Shown: positions 7,513 through 15,466 of the stretch, in pieces
Layout: the number at the start of each line of letters is the position of its first letter
Position numbering within the stretch: the first letter of the stretch is position 1
From: Desulfurococcales archaeon
Lineage (GTDB): Archaea; Thermoproteota; Thermoprotei_A; Sulfolobales; NBVN01
Direction of reading: 5' to 3'
DNA: 20,113 bases
Assembly (NCBI GenBank): GCA_023255965.1
Contig: JAGDWE010000027.1
Span: 1-20,113, forward strand
The notes under the pieces: generated by a model
What the model was told of the DNA's origin: nothing
Databases searched by the model: none
Seen by the model: only the letters and a program-made list of their open reading frames with translations
Made by a program: the position numbers and the translations under genes

Positions 7513-7750
7513 GCATTAATAGTGCCGTAGCTATTAATGCTATACCCATAATCGCTAAGACCAAAGTAAATTGATTTACCCTAAGGTTCAATAGCCATTT
7601 ACCTAATAACGCTAAGCCCTTGCTCATATATATTATCAGGACAACCCCAATTAATATGAGGCCCGTGAGGGCTAAGAACTCGGCATTCGATCTAATGGTG
7701 GTAATCCAGCTAAACCACTCACCGATCTTTATAAGTACTTCAGTGCCCAT
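7508..7750 (-). CDS. Small two-helix membrane protein, unknown function
   Basis: An 80-residue protein that I do not recognise. It has two clear hydrophobic stretches: ALTGLILIGVVLIIYM (residues about 28-43) and FTLVLAIMGIALIATALL (about 61-78), joined by a short basic loop (KGLALLGKWLLNLRVNQ), so it is probably a hairpin in the cytoplasmic membrane. A TATA-like element on the minus strand at 7772-7782 lies about 27 bases before the ATG, predicting a very short leader and supporting a real gene. It precedes trm1 on the same strand. Short predicted proteins are error-prone, but the promoter and the regular membrane pattern argue for expression. Confidence 0.55.
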   Translation of the reverse strand: MGTEVLIKIGEWFSWITTIRSNAEFLALTGLILIGVVLIIYMSKGLALLGKWLLNLRVNQFTLVLAIMGIALIATALLMP

Positions 7751-7868
7751 CTTAACACCATCTCTAGTGCTTAATATACAATTAACTTAAAAGTGTAGTG
7801 CCCCTACATTTCATAATGACCTGCTTCGGCAGTACTTTGGCATTTTATACACATAACACCTTAGAATA

Positions 7869-7876
7869 CTTATAAG
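7869..7876 (+). promoter_or_regulatory. TATA box of the phosphohexomutase gene
   Basis: CTTATAAG lies 34-41 bases before ATG 7910, the expected archaeal spacing for a leader of about 10-15 bases. It would drive the phosphohexomutase and Trm112-like pair. Confidence 0.55.
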
Positions 7877-7909
7877 CTATACCAACTTTATTAATATCAG
7901 GTCATATTC

Positions 7910-9289
7910 ATGCCTAAGGAACGTCTCTTCGGTACTGACGGTGTTAGAGGCATTGTTAATCAATGGCTGACCCCTGAGAATGCATTGAGATTAGGCTTAG
8001 CAATAGGTTCTTACTTTAATCAAGGCGCTAAAATATTGGTGGGTAATGATTCTAGAGCAGGTAACGCATTCATATTAAATGCCGTAGTATCCGCACTAGT
8101 ATCTACCGGCATTAGGGTATTTTACGCTGGCCCAGTACCTACCCCTGCACTTCAACTATATGTTAAGAACCACGACTTTGATGCAGGTATTATGATCACC
8201 GCCAGCCATAACCCCCCCGAATACAGCGGTATAAAGGTAATTCTAAGCGATGGCGTTGAGGCTCCGAGGGAAGTTGAGGAAGCAATTGAAGAAACATACC
8301 ATGAACTACGTTTTAGGAGAGTTCATTGGTCTCTACTTGGTTATGATGTTAAGAGAGTTGACGACGTAAATACTTTTTACGTAGAAAGCATAATTAACCA
8401 TTTAGACATCGACTCGATATCTAAAAAGAACCTGAAGGTCGTCGTTGACGGAGCTAATAACGTTGGATCGTTAACTACGCCTCAATTGCTTAGGAGGTTA
8501 GGTGTTAAGGTATTGACAGTGAATTGTGATTTATCTCACATGCCTTATAGGGAGCCCGAACCAACTCCAGACAGCTTAAATGAGCTCTCACTCATCGTAA
8601 GGAGCGTTGGGGCGGATTTAGGTATAGCGCATGACGGTGACGCTGATAGGGCTGTATTCATCGATGAGAAAGGCAATGTACTACTTGGTGATAGGGTTGG
8701 AGTGCTCTTATGCGAGTACGTATTGATAAATAAGGGTTTAAATATACCTAAGAAGGTTGTTACAGCTATATCCTCCAGTACCATAGTTGAGGAAGTACTT
8801 AGTAAGTATGGCGTTAATGTGATATGGACTAAGGTAGGTAGTATAAACATAGCCAGAACTATGATGAAGGAAGGCGCTTTTCTAGGGTTTGAGGAAAACG
8901 GCGGTTTCATATATGGATTGCACCAATATGTGAGGGATGGAGGCATGACTGCGGGTTTGATGGTTGAATATTTAGCTAAATCCGGGTTAAGGCTAAGTGA
9001 GCTATATAACCGCTTGCCCAGCATGTACACTATTAAGACTAAGGTCAGTATAGATCGAGGCGATAGAGGTAAAATCGTTGAGATAGTGAAGCACAAGTTG
9101 ACCGAGATGTTTCATAGTGACCTTATTATGGATATAGACGGCATTAAGGTAATTAATCCAGATTATTGGATATTAGTAAGACCTAGTGGTACCGAACCTT
9201 TAATACGTATATTCATAGAGGCTAGAAATAAGGAGCTAGCTAATAGGTTATTAAGTACAGTAATTAATATTATACATGGTGCATCATAA
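7910..9289 (+). CDS. glmM: Phosphoglucosamine mutase / phosphomannomutase family enzyme
   Basis: An alpha-D-phosphohexomutase that moves phosphate between C6 and C1 of a sugar, feeding nucleotide-sugar synthesis for glycans and S-layer glycosylation. All four domain signatures are intact: GTDGVRG at the N-terminus, the phosphoserine loop TASHNPP (Ser99), the Mg2+ loop DGDADR (starting at 242) and the phosphate-binding RPSGTEP near 424-430. Length 459 is normal. Substrate preference (glucosamine-, mannose- or glucose-phosphate) cannot be settled from these motifs, since archaeal members are often promiscuous. A TATA box at 7869-7876 precedes it. The next gene begins two bases after its stop, so they are probably co-transcribed. 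Confidence 0.9.
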   Translation: MPKERLFGTDGVRGIVNQWLTPENALRLGLAIGSYFNQGAKILVGNDSRAGNAFILNAVVSALVSTGIRVFYAGPVPTPALQLYVKNHDFDAGIMITASHNPPEYSGIKVILSDGVEAPREVEEAIEETYHELRFRRVHWSLLGYDVKRVDDVNTFYVESIINHLDIDSISKKNLKVVVDGANNVGSLTTPQLLRRLGVKVLTVNCDLSHMPYREPEPTPDSLNELSLIVRSVGADLGIAHDGDADRAVFIDEKGNVLLGDRVGVLLCEYVLINKGLNIPKKVVTAISSSTIVEEVLSKYGVNVIWTKVGSINIARTMMKEGAFLGFEENGGFIYGLHQYVRDGGMTAGLMVEYLAKSGLRLSELYNRLPSMYTIKTKVSIDRGDRGKIVEIVKHKLTEMFHSDLIMDIDGIKVINPDYWILVRPSGTEPLIRIFIEARNKELANRLLSTVINIIHGAS

Positions 9290-9291
9290 CG

Positions 9292-9681
9292 ATGAAGTAC
9301 TCATTAATCAATATAATAGCATGCCCTATGTGTAAGAATTTCCCACTGAAGGTAATAGTTTTTAGTGAGAGAACTTACAGTAGGAATATAGCTGTGGAGA
9401 AGCCTTTCTGTGACTTGTATTGCGGGTTACGGGGTAAATACGTAAAGGAGGCTGATACCCCATGTGAGGAGTGTCTAAAAATTGAGGTAGTTGATGGAAT
9501 AATAGTTTGTGATAAGTGCCTTAGATGGTATCCAATAATAGATGAAATACCTAGAATGTTGCCTGATGATCTACGTAAGGAAGCTGAAGATAAGGATTTC
9601 CTGAGGAAATATAGCGATAAGATTCCGAAGGAGGTATTAGAAAACGGTAGACCGTATAATCTAAGTCATGATACCTTATAA
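9292..9681 (+). CDS. Trm112-like zinc-binding protein
   Basis: Resembles the Trm112/UPF0434 family; Trm112 is a small zinc protein that binds and stabilises several SAM-dependent methyltransferases acting on tRNA, rRNA and release factor. N-terminal IIACPMCKNFPL, and CDKCLRWYPIIDEIPRMLP near residues 73-90, are the family signatures. The 129-residue length is about twice the short bacterial form, because a middle segment adds CDLYC (40-44) and CEEC (58-61). Eight cysteines in pairs could bind two zinc ions. It starts two bases after the phosphohexomutase stop. The methyltransferase partners are not adjacent, though trm1 lies on the other side of the mutase gene. Confidence 0.8.
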   Translation: MKYSLINIIACPMCKNFPLKVIVFSERTYSRNIAVEKPFCDLYCGLRGKYVKEADTPCEECLKIEVVDGIIVCDKCLRWYPIIDEIPRMLPDDLRKEAEDKDFLRKYSDKIPKEVLENGRPYNLSHDTL

Positions 9682-9682
9682 G
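9674..9682 (+). promoter_or_regulatory. TATA box overlapping the preceding stop codon
   Basis: CCTTATAAG covers the last codons and TAA stop of the Trm112-like gene and lies 33-41 bases before ATG 9715. It suggests that the following DUF2153-like gene has its own promoter although the gap is only 33 bases. Confidence 0.45.
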
Positions 9683-9714
9683 TCCAGTAGTTACTACGTA
9701 CTTGATGTGGTAGC

Positions 9715-10134
9715 ATGGCTTCAAGGCTTTCAAGGCTATTATCATCTTTAAGTACATTGAGTGAATGGGTGGACATGCAGAGGAAAGCTGTGGAGCTCTT
9801 CAAGCAGGTAAATGACTCCGTCAGTGCATCTGATAGACTAACATTAGTGTTAGTAACTCGTCAGGCATTTCAACACATGATAAGAACTTTAAAAGCGTTT
9901 GATCAATGGCTTAATGATCCATTCATACTAAATTATGTAACCAAGGACATGTTGGTTGATGTTTGGTCAACAACATATAAGCTATTGAACGAACTAATAG
10001 AGCTAGATATAAGGCATACATTAATGGTTAAGGAAATAGCTGAAAGAATGATCAAAGAAGGTAAGATCCCCGTATTCATGGAATTAAGAAGCTATGAAGA
10101 GGAAGAACCTAGACGTCCGACATCTCCTCTCTAG
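9715..10134 (+). CDS. DUF2153-like crenarchaeal helical protein
   Basis: A 139-residue, almost wholly helical protein that I place in the crenarchaeal DUF2153 family from memory of its central signature: ASDRLTLVLVTRQAFQHMIR followed by TLKAFDQWLNDPFI, and LLNELIELDIRHT later. No function is known. It has no membrane segment, signal peptide or metal motif, and its C-terminus is charged (EEEEPRRPTSPL). It is probably a cytoplasmic alpha-helical bundle. It follows the Trm112-like gene by 33 bases but has a likely promoter of its own. Confidence 0.65.
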   Translation: MASRLSRLLSSLSTLSEWVDMQRKAVELFKQVNDSVSASDRLTLVLVTRQAFQHMIRTLKAFDQWLNDPFILNYVTKDMLVDVWSTTYKLLNELIELDIRHTLMVKEIAERMIKEGKIPVFMELRSYEEEEPRRPTSPL

Positions 10135-10369
10135 CCTTTATATTATATACGTTAGCGCATTATAGTAGAATCAGAACCTAGCTGAAATCATTAAATCATC
10201 GCTTTTAACCTTCATCATCTATCGATAACTTTAATTCTAACCTTAATAAATTATGACGTCATGCCCCTTAAAGTCCATCTAAGCCCGTTAAATGCCTTGA
10301 TGACGTAGTGGATGGACATTGCCCTTAAAATTTATTATTCGCTTCATACAATTAAAGTGAGGGTTGACA

Positions 10370-10666
10370 TTGAGATGCCCTAAATGCGGCTTGGATGTGC
10401 AACCTGAGAAAACATGGCAACTAATATCACCATTGCCCGATTCAGAGGGGCGGATAACTATAACTATAATGGGTTCATTTAAATGTAGTAATTGCGGCCA
10501 TATATGGAGAGGGGTTGTTAGCAAGATCAAGGCTGGTGGAGATAACGTTGAAGTTGAAGGAAGCGCGTCAAAGAGAGTCTTAGAAGGTAAGGATAAGGAG
10601 AAGAGGGAAGGCCAGGTAATAGAGGTAGATCTAAGTGATTTAGATGATATAGAATCTGATGAGTAG
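10370..10666 (+). CDS. Zinc-ribbon protein with acidic tail
   Basis: About 98 residues. The N-terminal half is a zinc ribbon, with CPKCG at the very start and CSNCGHIW about 35 residues later, joined by beta-rich LPDSEGRITITIMGSF. The rest is charged: a basic stretch (KDKEKREG) then an acidic end (DLSDLDDIESDE). I do not recognise a named family; transcription-factor-like or RNA-associated roles would be guesses. TTG 10370 is preferred over TTG 10364, since GTGAGGG (10357-10363) is then six bases away; a TATA-like CTTAAAATTTA lies at 10324-10334. Signal peptidase follows after 9 bases on the same strand, so the two are probably co-transcribed. Confidence 0.7.
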   Translation: MRCPKCGLDVQPEKTWQLISPLPDSEGRITITIMGSFKCSNCGHIWRGVVSKIKAGGDNVEVEGSASKRVLEGKDKEKREGQVIEVDLSDLDDIESDE

Positions 10667-10675
10667 AGTGCACTA

Positions 10676-11158
10676 ATGCGTAGGAAGATCATAAATATAG
10701 CTGTTAATTCGGTTATCATAATAATATCCTTCGCATTTATTTTAGCTTATATGTTTGGTTTCATAGTTTTAGGTGTAGTAGAAGGCCCTAGTATGGAACC
10801 ACTATTTCAAACGGGGGATTTAGTTATAATAATTAAGGTTAATTCTAAAAATAACATTAACATTTATAATAATGGTATCGATGTAAACGACGTGATAGTA
10901 TTCATTAAAAGTAATGGTAAAGGATTAATTATACATAGAGTAATCTCGATGGTTAACCTAGGCAATAGAATATATTATGTGACTAAAGGTGACAATAACG
11001 CATTGCCCGATTATCAGGAATTCGAGGGCCCAGGCGTACCGAGCGAGAGAGTGATAGGTAAGGTGCTGGAGATCTGCGGAATACCGTTTAAGATCCCGTT
11101 AATAGGTTATCTCCCAATAATAATTCGGCAATTTACAGCTGAAAGCCTCACCTTTTAA
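10676..11158 (+). CDS. Signal peptidase I, archaeal/ER (Sec11) type
   Basis: Membrane serine protease that removes signal peptides from proteins exported by Sec. One N-terminal transmembrane helix (VIIIISFAFILAYMFGFIVL, residues 13-32) is followed by the catalytic EGPSMEP with Ser39. The general base is His87 (IIHRVI) in place of the bacterial lysine, and GDNNALPD (105-112) supplies the aspartate, as in the eukaryotic ER enzyme. A second hydrophobic stretch lies near the C-terminus (FKIPLIGYLPIII). Length 160 is normal for archaea. It sits 9 bases after the zinc-ribbon gene. No functional link between the two is obvious. Confidence 0.92.
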   Translation: MRRKIINIAVNSVIIIISFAFILAYMFGFIVLGVVEGPSMEPLFQTGDLVIIIKVNSKNNINIYNNGIDVNDVIVFIKSNGKGLIIHRVISMVNLGNRIYYVTKGDNNALPDYQEFEGPGVPSERVIGKVLEICGIPFKIPLIGYLPIIIRQFTAESLTF

Positions 11159-11310
11159 GGCGGGAATGAATGCTTATAAGCCTCATATCCTACGTCCTTC
11201 AGCGCTGGTGGGTGCTGATAGCACTAAGATTTAGATGGGGGCCCTAGCCGCCTCAACCACTCAGCAGATGCAGCCCGAATAGATGTTGAAGATCTCCGCC
11301 CTAGGGGGAT

Positions 11311-11337
11311 CCTAGACCTTTAGGACGAGGGAGTCAG
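11311..11337 (+). ncRNA. Solo omega-RNA-like right end
   Basis: CCTAGACCTTTAGGACGAGG followed by GAGTCAG matches the pattern of the right end at 5174-5197 and of the minus-strand segment at 15000-15029 (CCTTTAGG, a purine run, then GTCAG). No tnpB is recognisable beside it. A TATA-like palindrome at 11172-11181 would place a transcript start near 11203, giving an RNA of about 135 bases up to GTCAG, within the usual size for these guide scaffolds. It may be only debris. Confidence 0.35.
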
Positions 11338-11450
11338 AAGCGAATGCCTCACCTCTCTGAGGTAGAATGAATCCCTAAAATATGGCCTGAGCCGTAATTA
11401 GCGGTTAATCGTATCTCCAAGTCCCTAAGCGGGAAAGGTAGAGCTAACCA

Positions 11451-11505
11451 CCCTCTATTCATGGTAAGGAGCACTGCTGGGAGGTTTGAGGATACGTCTC
11501 ATAGG
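11451..11505 (+). repeat. 55-bp direct repeat, internal copy
   Basis: Identical over 55 bases to 20059-20113. The bases before the two copies differ, so 11451 (CCCTCTATTC) marks a real left boundary. The internal copy continues past 11505, and the true repeat is probably longer. The 57-codon frame crossing it and its minus-strand frames resemble no family I can name. Confidence 0.9.
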
Positions 11506-11785
11506 CTTAGCCCTGACAGGGCCTCCTACCATTGCCTCCGGACGACGAAATTTAATTACATGCCCGCCTAGTACTGCCTGAAAGCTGCCTCGAGGCCCGC
11601 CAACATAAGGCTCATCACTAAAAACGAAAAGATAAAAACCCTAAACCTCATCGTGGGAATCCCCTCAGAATATGAAGGAAGTTAGTTCCGTTGTCGTTTA
11701 AATAAACCACAAGTACAATATCCACGTATTTGTGCGGTAGTTAGGAGATGCCGACACTTAAGTTATGATGAGTAAATGTTCTAAG

Positions 11786-13816
11786 TTAGTTAGAAATTCT
11801 ATATAGTCCTACTAAGTACTTAGCTACTTCCTTACAGTATTTACCTGTGCTCGGTAACCTACTTATCCTTGCCAGATAATTACTCCATTCGATACCCAGC
11901 CTACTTCTCCATACTACATACTTATCCTTAATGTTCTTATATGCTAAGTAATGATACTCACATAACCATATGCCATCTACTAACTTATGTGCGAAATTCC
12001 CACAGACGTTGCACTTAGATTCAACACTCATATCAAGTAAGCCAATTATACTATTCCTATCCATACCATCTATAAACGCCTTAAACTTGCTGAGATTGGT
12101 TCTAATAAATTCCTTTGCATTAAGTACAACTTCCTTTCTCGAAGCTCTACCCATAACTATGTTATTCATTAGCTCCTCAAACTTACGTGTTAATTCTACA
12201 TTTGAGAGATCGTTGAAGAACTTCTTTATAATCTTAGCCACGTAGAACCCTAAATCTGTCACTTCGATATACTTAGATGACGATTTCAAGTACTTTCTCC
12301 TAAAAAGCGTCTCTATGATTTCCGCCCTGGTTGCCTCTGTTCCTATTCCAACGGATTCCATCCACCTAAGAAGGGATGCCTTAGTATATCTGCTAGGTGC
12401 TTTGCTATATACGCTAATTAACTTAACTTCACTTACCTCGATGACATCGCCTACTTTAAGCGGTGGTACATCTTTCGTAATTATATGGTAGAACGGGTAA
12501 AACTTTATCCAACCAGGACTGATTAGATTCAACCCGTTTAAAGAGAATTTAAGTCTATCATTAAACCTTAATACATAACTTATCTTCCTAACTAGCGACT
12601 TATCGGCAAACGAAGCTAAATACCTTCTTACTATTAAATCATATAGCCTCATTCTCTCGGGCCCTAACTTCCTACTTGGTATGTAGCCAGTTGGATATAT
12701 TGCTGGATGTGCTGGATCATCCTTATCCCCCTCACAAGGAATTAACACCTTTCTATTTAATAACTCATTAGCTAGTACCCTATACTCTTCAATCCTACCT
12801 AAGCTAGAGATTATAGCCCTGTTATCTAACCCCCTAGGTAGTTTCTGGCTATTAGTTCTCGGATAGCTAATTAATGAATCCAAATATAGATCCTCAGCTA
12901 CAGATAACGTCTTATATGGAGAATAACCGTAGATCCTTGATGCTTCATACTGTAGGTCAGGTAGATTAAAGGGTGGGGGAGGATCAATCGCTTCATCACT
13001 TACCACCTTATCTACGACTTCTATGGCGCCCTTCCTCCTAATCTCATCACATACGGTCTTAGCTATATCTATATTATCGAAGTATCCGAAGTCGTTTTTT
13101 AATGTGTAATCCTTGCCATTAAACCTAACATTAACTCTTATGGAGAACTTAACGTCAGGTACGAAGGTAGCTCTAGCTACGTAGCTATCAACAACCTCAA
13201 CTAAGGTCGGCGACTGAACTCTGCCGGCACTTAATATTAATCTCTCATTATACATCTTTCTAAAAACTTCAGATAACGCCCTACTAACGTTAATACCCCA
13301 AAGCCAGTCTAACTCATGCCTACAGAGACCAGCTTCAATCATATTCCAATCTAATGGCATTAAGTTATTGAACGCCCGCCTTAATTCATCCGGCGTTAGA
13401 CTGGAGAACTTCATCCTCTTAGCTTTACTTAAATCGCCGACTTTAGATATGATCATATAACCTATAACTGAACCTTCAATATCGTAATCGCAGGCATTGA
13501 TGAACTCTATAGCCCCCCTAGCTAAACTACTAATTAATTTAAAGTAGTTAGTTAAATGCTTCGAGTTTCTATCCCCATACCACCGAGGTATCCATTCATA
13601 ATTAATTGTAGGGTAGCCTCTTTCTTTAGTTGATAACGTGTATAGGTGTCCTGCAACACCAGCGACAACAACTGCTCTATTGCCTACCCTACCAACCCAG
13701 TACGGGATTCCATACAGCCTGTATCTCTTGCTTAAGCCTAGAGCTAATGCTATCTTAGCTGCAGCTCTAGGCTTTTCAGCGATTATTAGTGTATAGCCCC
13801 TCAATTTAGAAGGCAT
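11786..13816 (-). CDS. topA: DNA topoisomerase I, type IA (archaeal TopIII-like)
   Basis: Cuts one DNA strand through a tyrosine and relaxes negative supercoils or decatenates DNA. The N-terminal Toprim domain is visible (YTLIIAEKPRAAAKIALALG; acidic ACDYDIEGSVIGY). The core carries AGRVQSPTLVEVV and the active-site SYPRTNSQ with Tyr318. GIGTEATRAEIIETL is the conserved segment of domain I/III. The C-terminus has one zinc-knuckle-like unit, C602xxC605 and C619xxH622, a short form compared with the multi-finger bacterial enzyme. Length 676 is usual for the crenarchaeal enzyme. There is no helicase part, so it is not reverse gyrase. The site-2 protease gene ends 10 bases upstream, suggesting one transcript. 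Confidence 0.93.
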   Translation of the reverse strand: MPSKLRGYTLIIAEKPRAAAKIALALGLSKRYRLYGIPYWVGRVGNRAVVVAGVAGHLYTLSTKERGYPTINYEWIPRWYGDRNSKHLTNYFKLISSLARGAIEFINACDYDIEGSVIGYMIISKVGDLSKAKRMKFSSLTPDELRRAFNNLMPLDWNMIEAGLCRHELDWLWGINVSRALSEVFRKMYNERLILSAGRVQSPTLVEVVDSYVARATFVPDVKFSIRVNVRFNGKDYTLKNDFGYFDNIDIAKTVCDEIRRKGAIEVVDKVVSDEAIDPPPPFNLPDLQYEASRIYGYSPYKTLSVAEDLYLDSLISYPRTNSQKLPRGLDNRAIISSLGRIEEYRVLANELLNRKVLIPCEGDKDDPAHPAIYPTGYIPSRKLGPERMRLYDLIVRRYLASFADKSLVRKISYVLRFNDRLKFSLNGLNLISPGWIKFYPFYHIITKDVPPLKVGDVIEVSEVKLISVYSKAPSRYTKASLLRWMESVGIGTEATRAEIIETLFRRKYLKSSSKYIEVTDLGFYVAKIIKKFFNDLSNVELTRKFEELMNNIVMGRASRKEVVLNAKEFIRTNLSKFKAFIDGMDRNSIIGLLDMSVESKCNVCGNFAHKLVDGIWLCEYHYLAYKNIKDKYVVWRSRLGIEWSNYLARISRLPSTGKYCKEVAKYLVGLYRISN

Positions 13817-13826
13817 ATGATCATAC

Positions 13827-14978
13827 CTACAACGACGGAATAGGTACTGTTAGAATCAGTAGGATAATGTAGATGATCAGAACTATGGCCTTAATATTCT
13901 TAGGTACGTAGTTGCTTAGCATATTGGCAGCCCCTATATGTGGTCTTAGTCCCGTAAGTAATAGAGCTATTAAGGCAAAGAAGGCCATCCACAAAATATT
14001 GACATTAAGTCTTAGAAAGTAAATCAACGATAAGATTATTACAGTTAACGCCGTTATGTGGCTGATGGCTGAATGCATTTTAATTGATGTAATGCTCCTG
14101 ATAATATGTCCTCCATCTAGCTGACCTATAGGCAGCAAGTTCATAAAGTGAATAATTAGCATTATTAGGGACGCAAAAGCAGCAGGGCTAATAAAGACAA
14201 CGTATTTTTCATTTAATGAATTGTTGAAGGCAGACATGGTTAGGAGGGCAGAGAGCGGCGCTATACCTAGCGGCTCGGCAATCCCCTCGCTTAACGCCAT
14301 CTGAGCGATATCCAATGGTATTCTAGGTGATAGAAGGTAATTGATCACGAATAACGCATAGGACGTTATAAAGCCTAGTAAAGGACCTGAAATACCTAGC
14401 ATCATTAAACCTATTAAATTCTTAGGAAAGAACCTCATTTCAACTATTGCACCAAATGTTCCTAATGGTGATACTAATGGCGCTGGAATTAATAATGGGT
14501 ATGATGTTGGGACTCTATATCTTTTAGCCACAAACCAATGCCCAAATTCATGTGCTAGTAGAGGTATTAAAACACATATAGTGAAGAGGGAGGTTTCATA
14601 GTAGATACCCCAGTTACCTATTGGCACCTTAATCATAACATATAGCCTATTGATGTAATCGCTCACTATGAAATAACCAGTTAAAATGGTTGATGCAAGC
14701 GTAGCTATGAATAGAGCTAGCGGTAAATACTGCAGAGAGGGCTTTCTAATGCGCCCAGCACCTAAGTTAAATATCTTAATAACCTTGACTCCATTTACTT
14801 CATAGATCAATGGATAATACTCTCTTTCAATTAGTTCATCATATAATTTATTAAATGCTACTTCCACCTCATACTTACTTGAAAGTACGACATATTCGAC
14901 ATAATTATCTTGAACACCGCTTTCGACTACATTAAAGTAATTACTTACAATAAAGTAGATCTCATTCGTTTCATTCAA
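13827..14978 (-). CDS. Site-2 protease family membrane zinc protease (M50)
   Basis: An intramembrane metalloprotease related to S2P/RseP, which cleaves membrane-anchored substrates. The zinc motif HEFGH is at residues 143-147, in a helix (LLAHEFGHWFVAKRYRVP), and the third ligand motif LDGGH starts near 287. About six to seven hydrophobic helices follow an N-terminal cytoplasmic region of roughly 85 residues with no recognised domain; no PDZ domain is visible. Length 383 fits the archaeal members. It precedes topA by 10 bases. Its start lies 22 bases after an omega-RNA-like segment that fills the gap to rpoK. Substrate unknown. Confidence 0.9.
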   Translation of the reverse strand: MNETNEIYFIVSNYFNVVESGVQDNYVEYVVLSSKYEVEVAFNKLYDELIEREYYPLIYEVNGVKVIKIFNLGAGRIRKPSLQYLPLALFIATLASTILTGYFIVSDYINRLYVMIKVPIGNWGIYYETSLFTICVLIPLLAHEFGHWFVAKRYRVPTSYPLLIPAPLVSPLGTFGAIVEMRFFPKNLIGLMMLGISGPLLGFITSYALFVINYLLSPRIPLDIAQMALSEGIAEPLGIAPLSALLTMSAFNNSLNEKYVVFISPAAFASLIMLIIHFMNLLPIGQLDGGHIIRSITSIKMHSAISHITALTVIILSLIYFLRLNVNILWMAFFALIALLLTGLRPHIGAANMLSNYVPKNIKAIVLIIYIILLILTVPIPSL

Positions 14979-14999
14979 AACCTAAGCACCTGGGCTTGG

Positions 15000-15029
15000 C
15001 TGACTTCTTTCCCGCCCTAAAGGTCGAGG
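15000..15029 (-). ncRNA. Solo omega-RNA-like segment between rpoK and the protease
   Basis: Read on the minus strand: CCTCGACCTTTAGGGCGGG, then AAAGAAGTCAG. This follows the pattern of the TnpB-associated right end at 5174-5197 and is the best-preserved match to the crenarchaeal form I remember. No transposase or tnpB remnant adjoins it: rpoK ends at 15057 and the protease starts at 14978. The stretch after GTCAG, where a guide would be taken, is the leader of the protease gene. It could be a fossil end or a captured solo guide-RNA gene. Confidence 0.4.
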
Positions 15030-15056
15030 CTTTCAGTTGTAAGATATCTTGCCACC

Positions 15057-15353
15057 CTAGAAGCTGTATACTGATTTTTCAAGCTCTAAAAGTCTCTTAG
15101 CGGATATTAATTCTTTCTCTCCATTAGGCTTTGTTCTAACGATTGTTATAGGTAAAACCCCCCTCTTCAATTCCTCCATGGCTATTATTACGGGATCCTT
15201 GGGCAAATTACTAACATCGATTAATGGAGGTGCACCTAAGGAGAGCTGAAGAGCTCTAGCACCGACGATCCTCGCCTTCTCATATCTGGTGAGCTTGGGT
15301 GGTCCTATCCTAATGCCCGTCATCTCGCTCAATTTCCTCAGTATTGCATGCAT
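15057..15353 (-). CDS. rpoK: DNA-directed RNA polymerase subunit K (Rpb6 homologue)
   Basis: A small subunit of the archaeal RNA polymerase that helps assemble and stabilise the clamp base, homologous to eukaryotic Rpb6 and bacterial omega. The signature RIGPPKLTRYEKARIVGARA followed by LQLSLGAPPLI is intact, with DPVIIAMEELKRGVLPITIV after it. The 98-residue length includes about 15 extra N-terminal residues, usual in crenarchaea. ATG 15353 is supported by GAGGT ten bases upstream (15364-15368 on this strand) and a TATA-like element at 15394-15403. It lies 113 bases downstream of the thermosome gene on the same strand but has its own promoter. Confidence 0.93.
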   Translation of the reverse strand: MHAILRKLSEMTGIRIGPPKLTRYEKARIVGARALQLSLGAPPLIDVSNLPKDPVIIAMEELKRGVLPITIVRTKPNGEKELISAKRLLELEKSVYSF

Positions 15354-15393
15354 ACTTATTTAGACCTCTAACTCAATCTTTATTTGGATTCAG

Positions 15394-15403
15394 ATTTAAA
15401 TAT
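15394..15403 (-). promoter_or_regulatory. TATA box of rpoK
   Basis: ATATTTAAAT on the minus strand, about 45 bases before the rpoK ATG, in the gap after the thermosome gene. Confidence 0.45.
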
Positions 15404-15466
15404 TAAGATAGTTAAGTGGTTTTGAATAGATTATGAAAAGGGGATTCAATAAAAGATGTAGCGTTT

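Larger units (their letters stand above)
11159..11785. other. Gene-less G+C-rich stretch with mobile-element debris
   Basis: These 627 bases hold no intact gene. In order they show a palindromic TATA-like GCTTATAAGC (11172-11181), an omega-RNA-like end (11311-11337), a small hairpin-capable CCTCA...TGAGG (11358-11373), and the start of a repeat (11451) whose first 55 bases recur at the end of the window. Only fragmentary frames are present, for example minus-strand DVSSNLPAVLLTMNRGWLAL between stops, which may be a dead transposase. The base composition is visibly richer in G+C than that of the flanking genes. Confidence 0.6.

Noticed and set aside
10290..10370. C/D box guide RNA with box C TTGATGA
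   Set aside because: No CTGA D box at a suitable distance and no second C'/D' pair; the same failure applies to ATGATGA at 11765-11771.
10288..10719. 143-codon minus-strand frame
   Set aside because: It is antisense to the zinc-ribbon gene, serine/threonine-rich and low in complexity, typical of a shadow frame.
11160..11700. SRP RNA or RNase P RNA in the G+C-rich gap
   Set aside because: I looked for the SRP domain IV GGAAG...AGCAGCC signature and the RNase P GAGGAAAGTCC and ACAG cores on both strands and found none.
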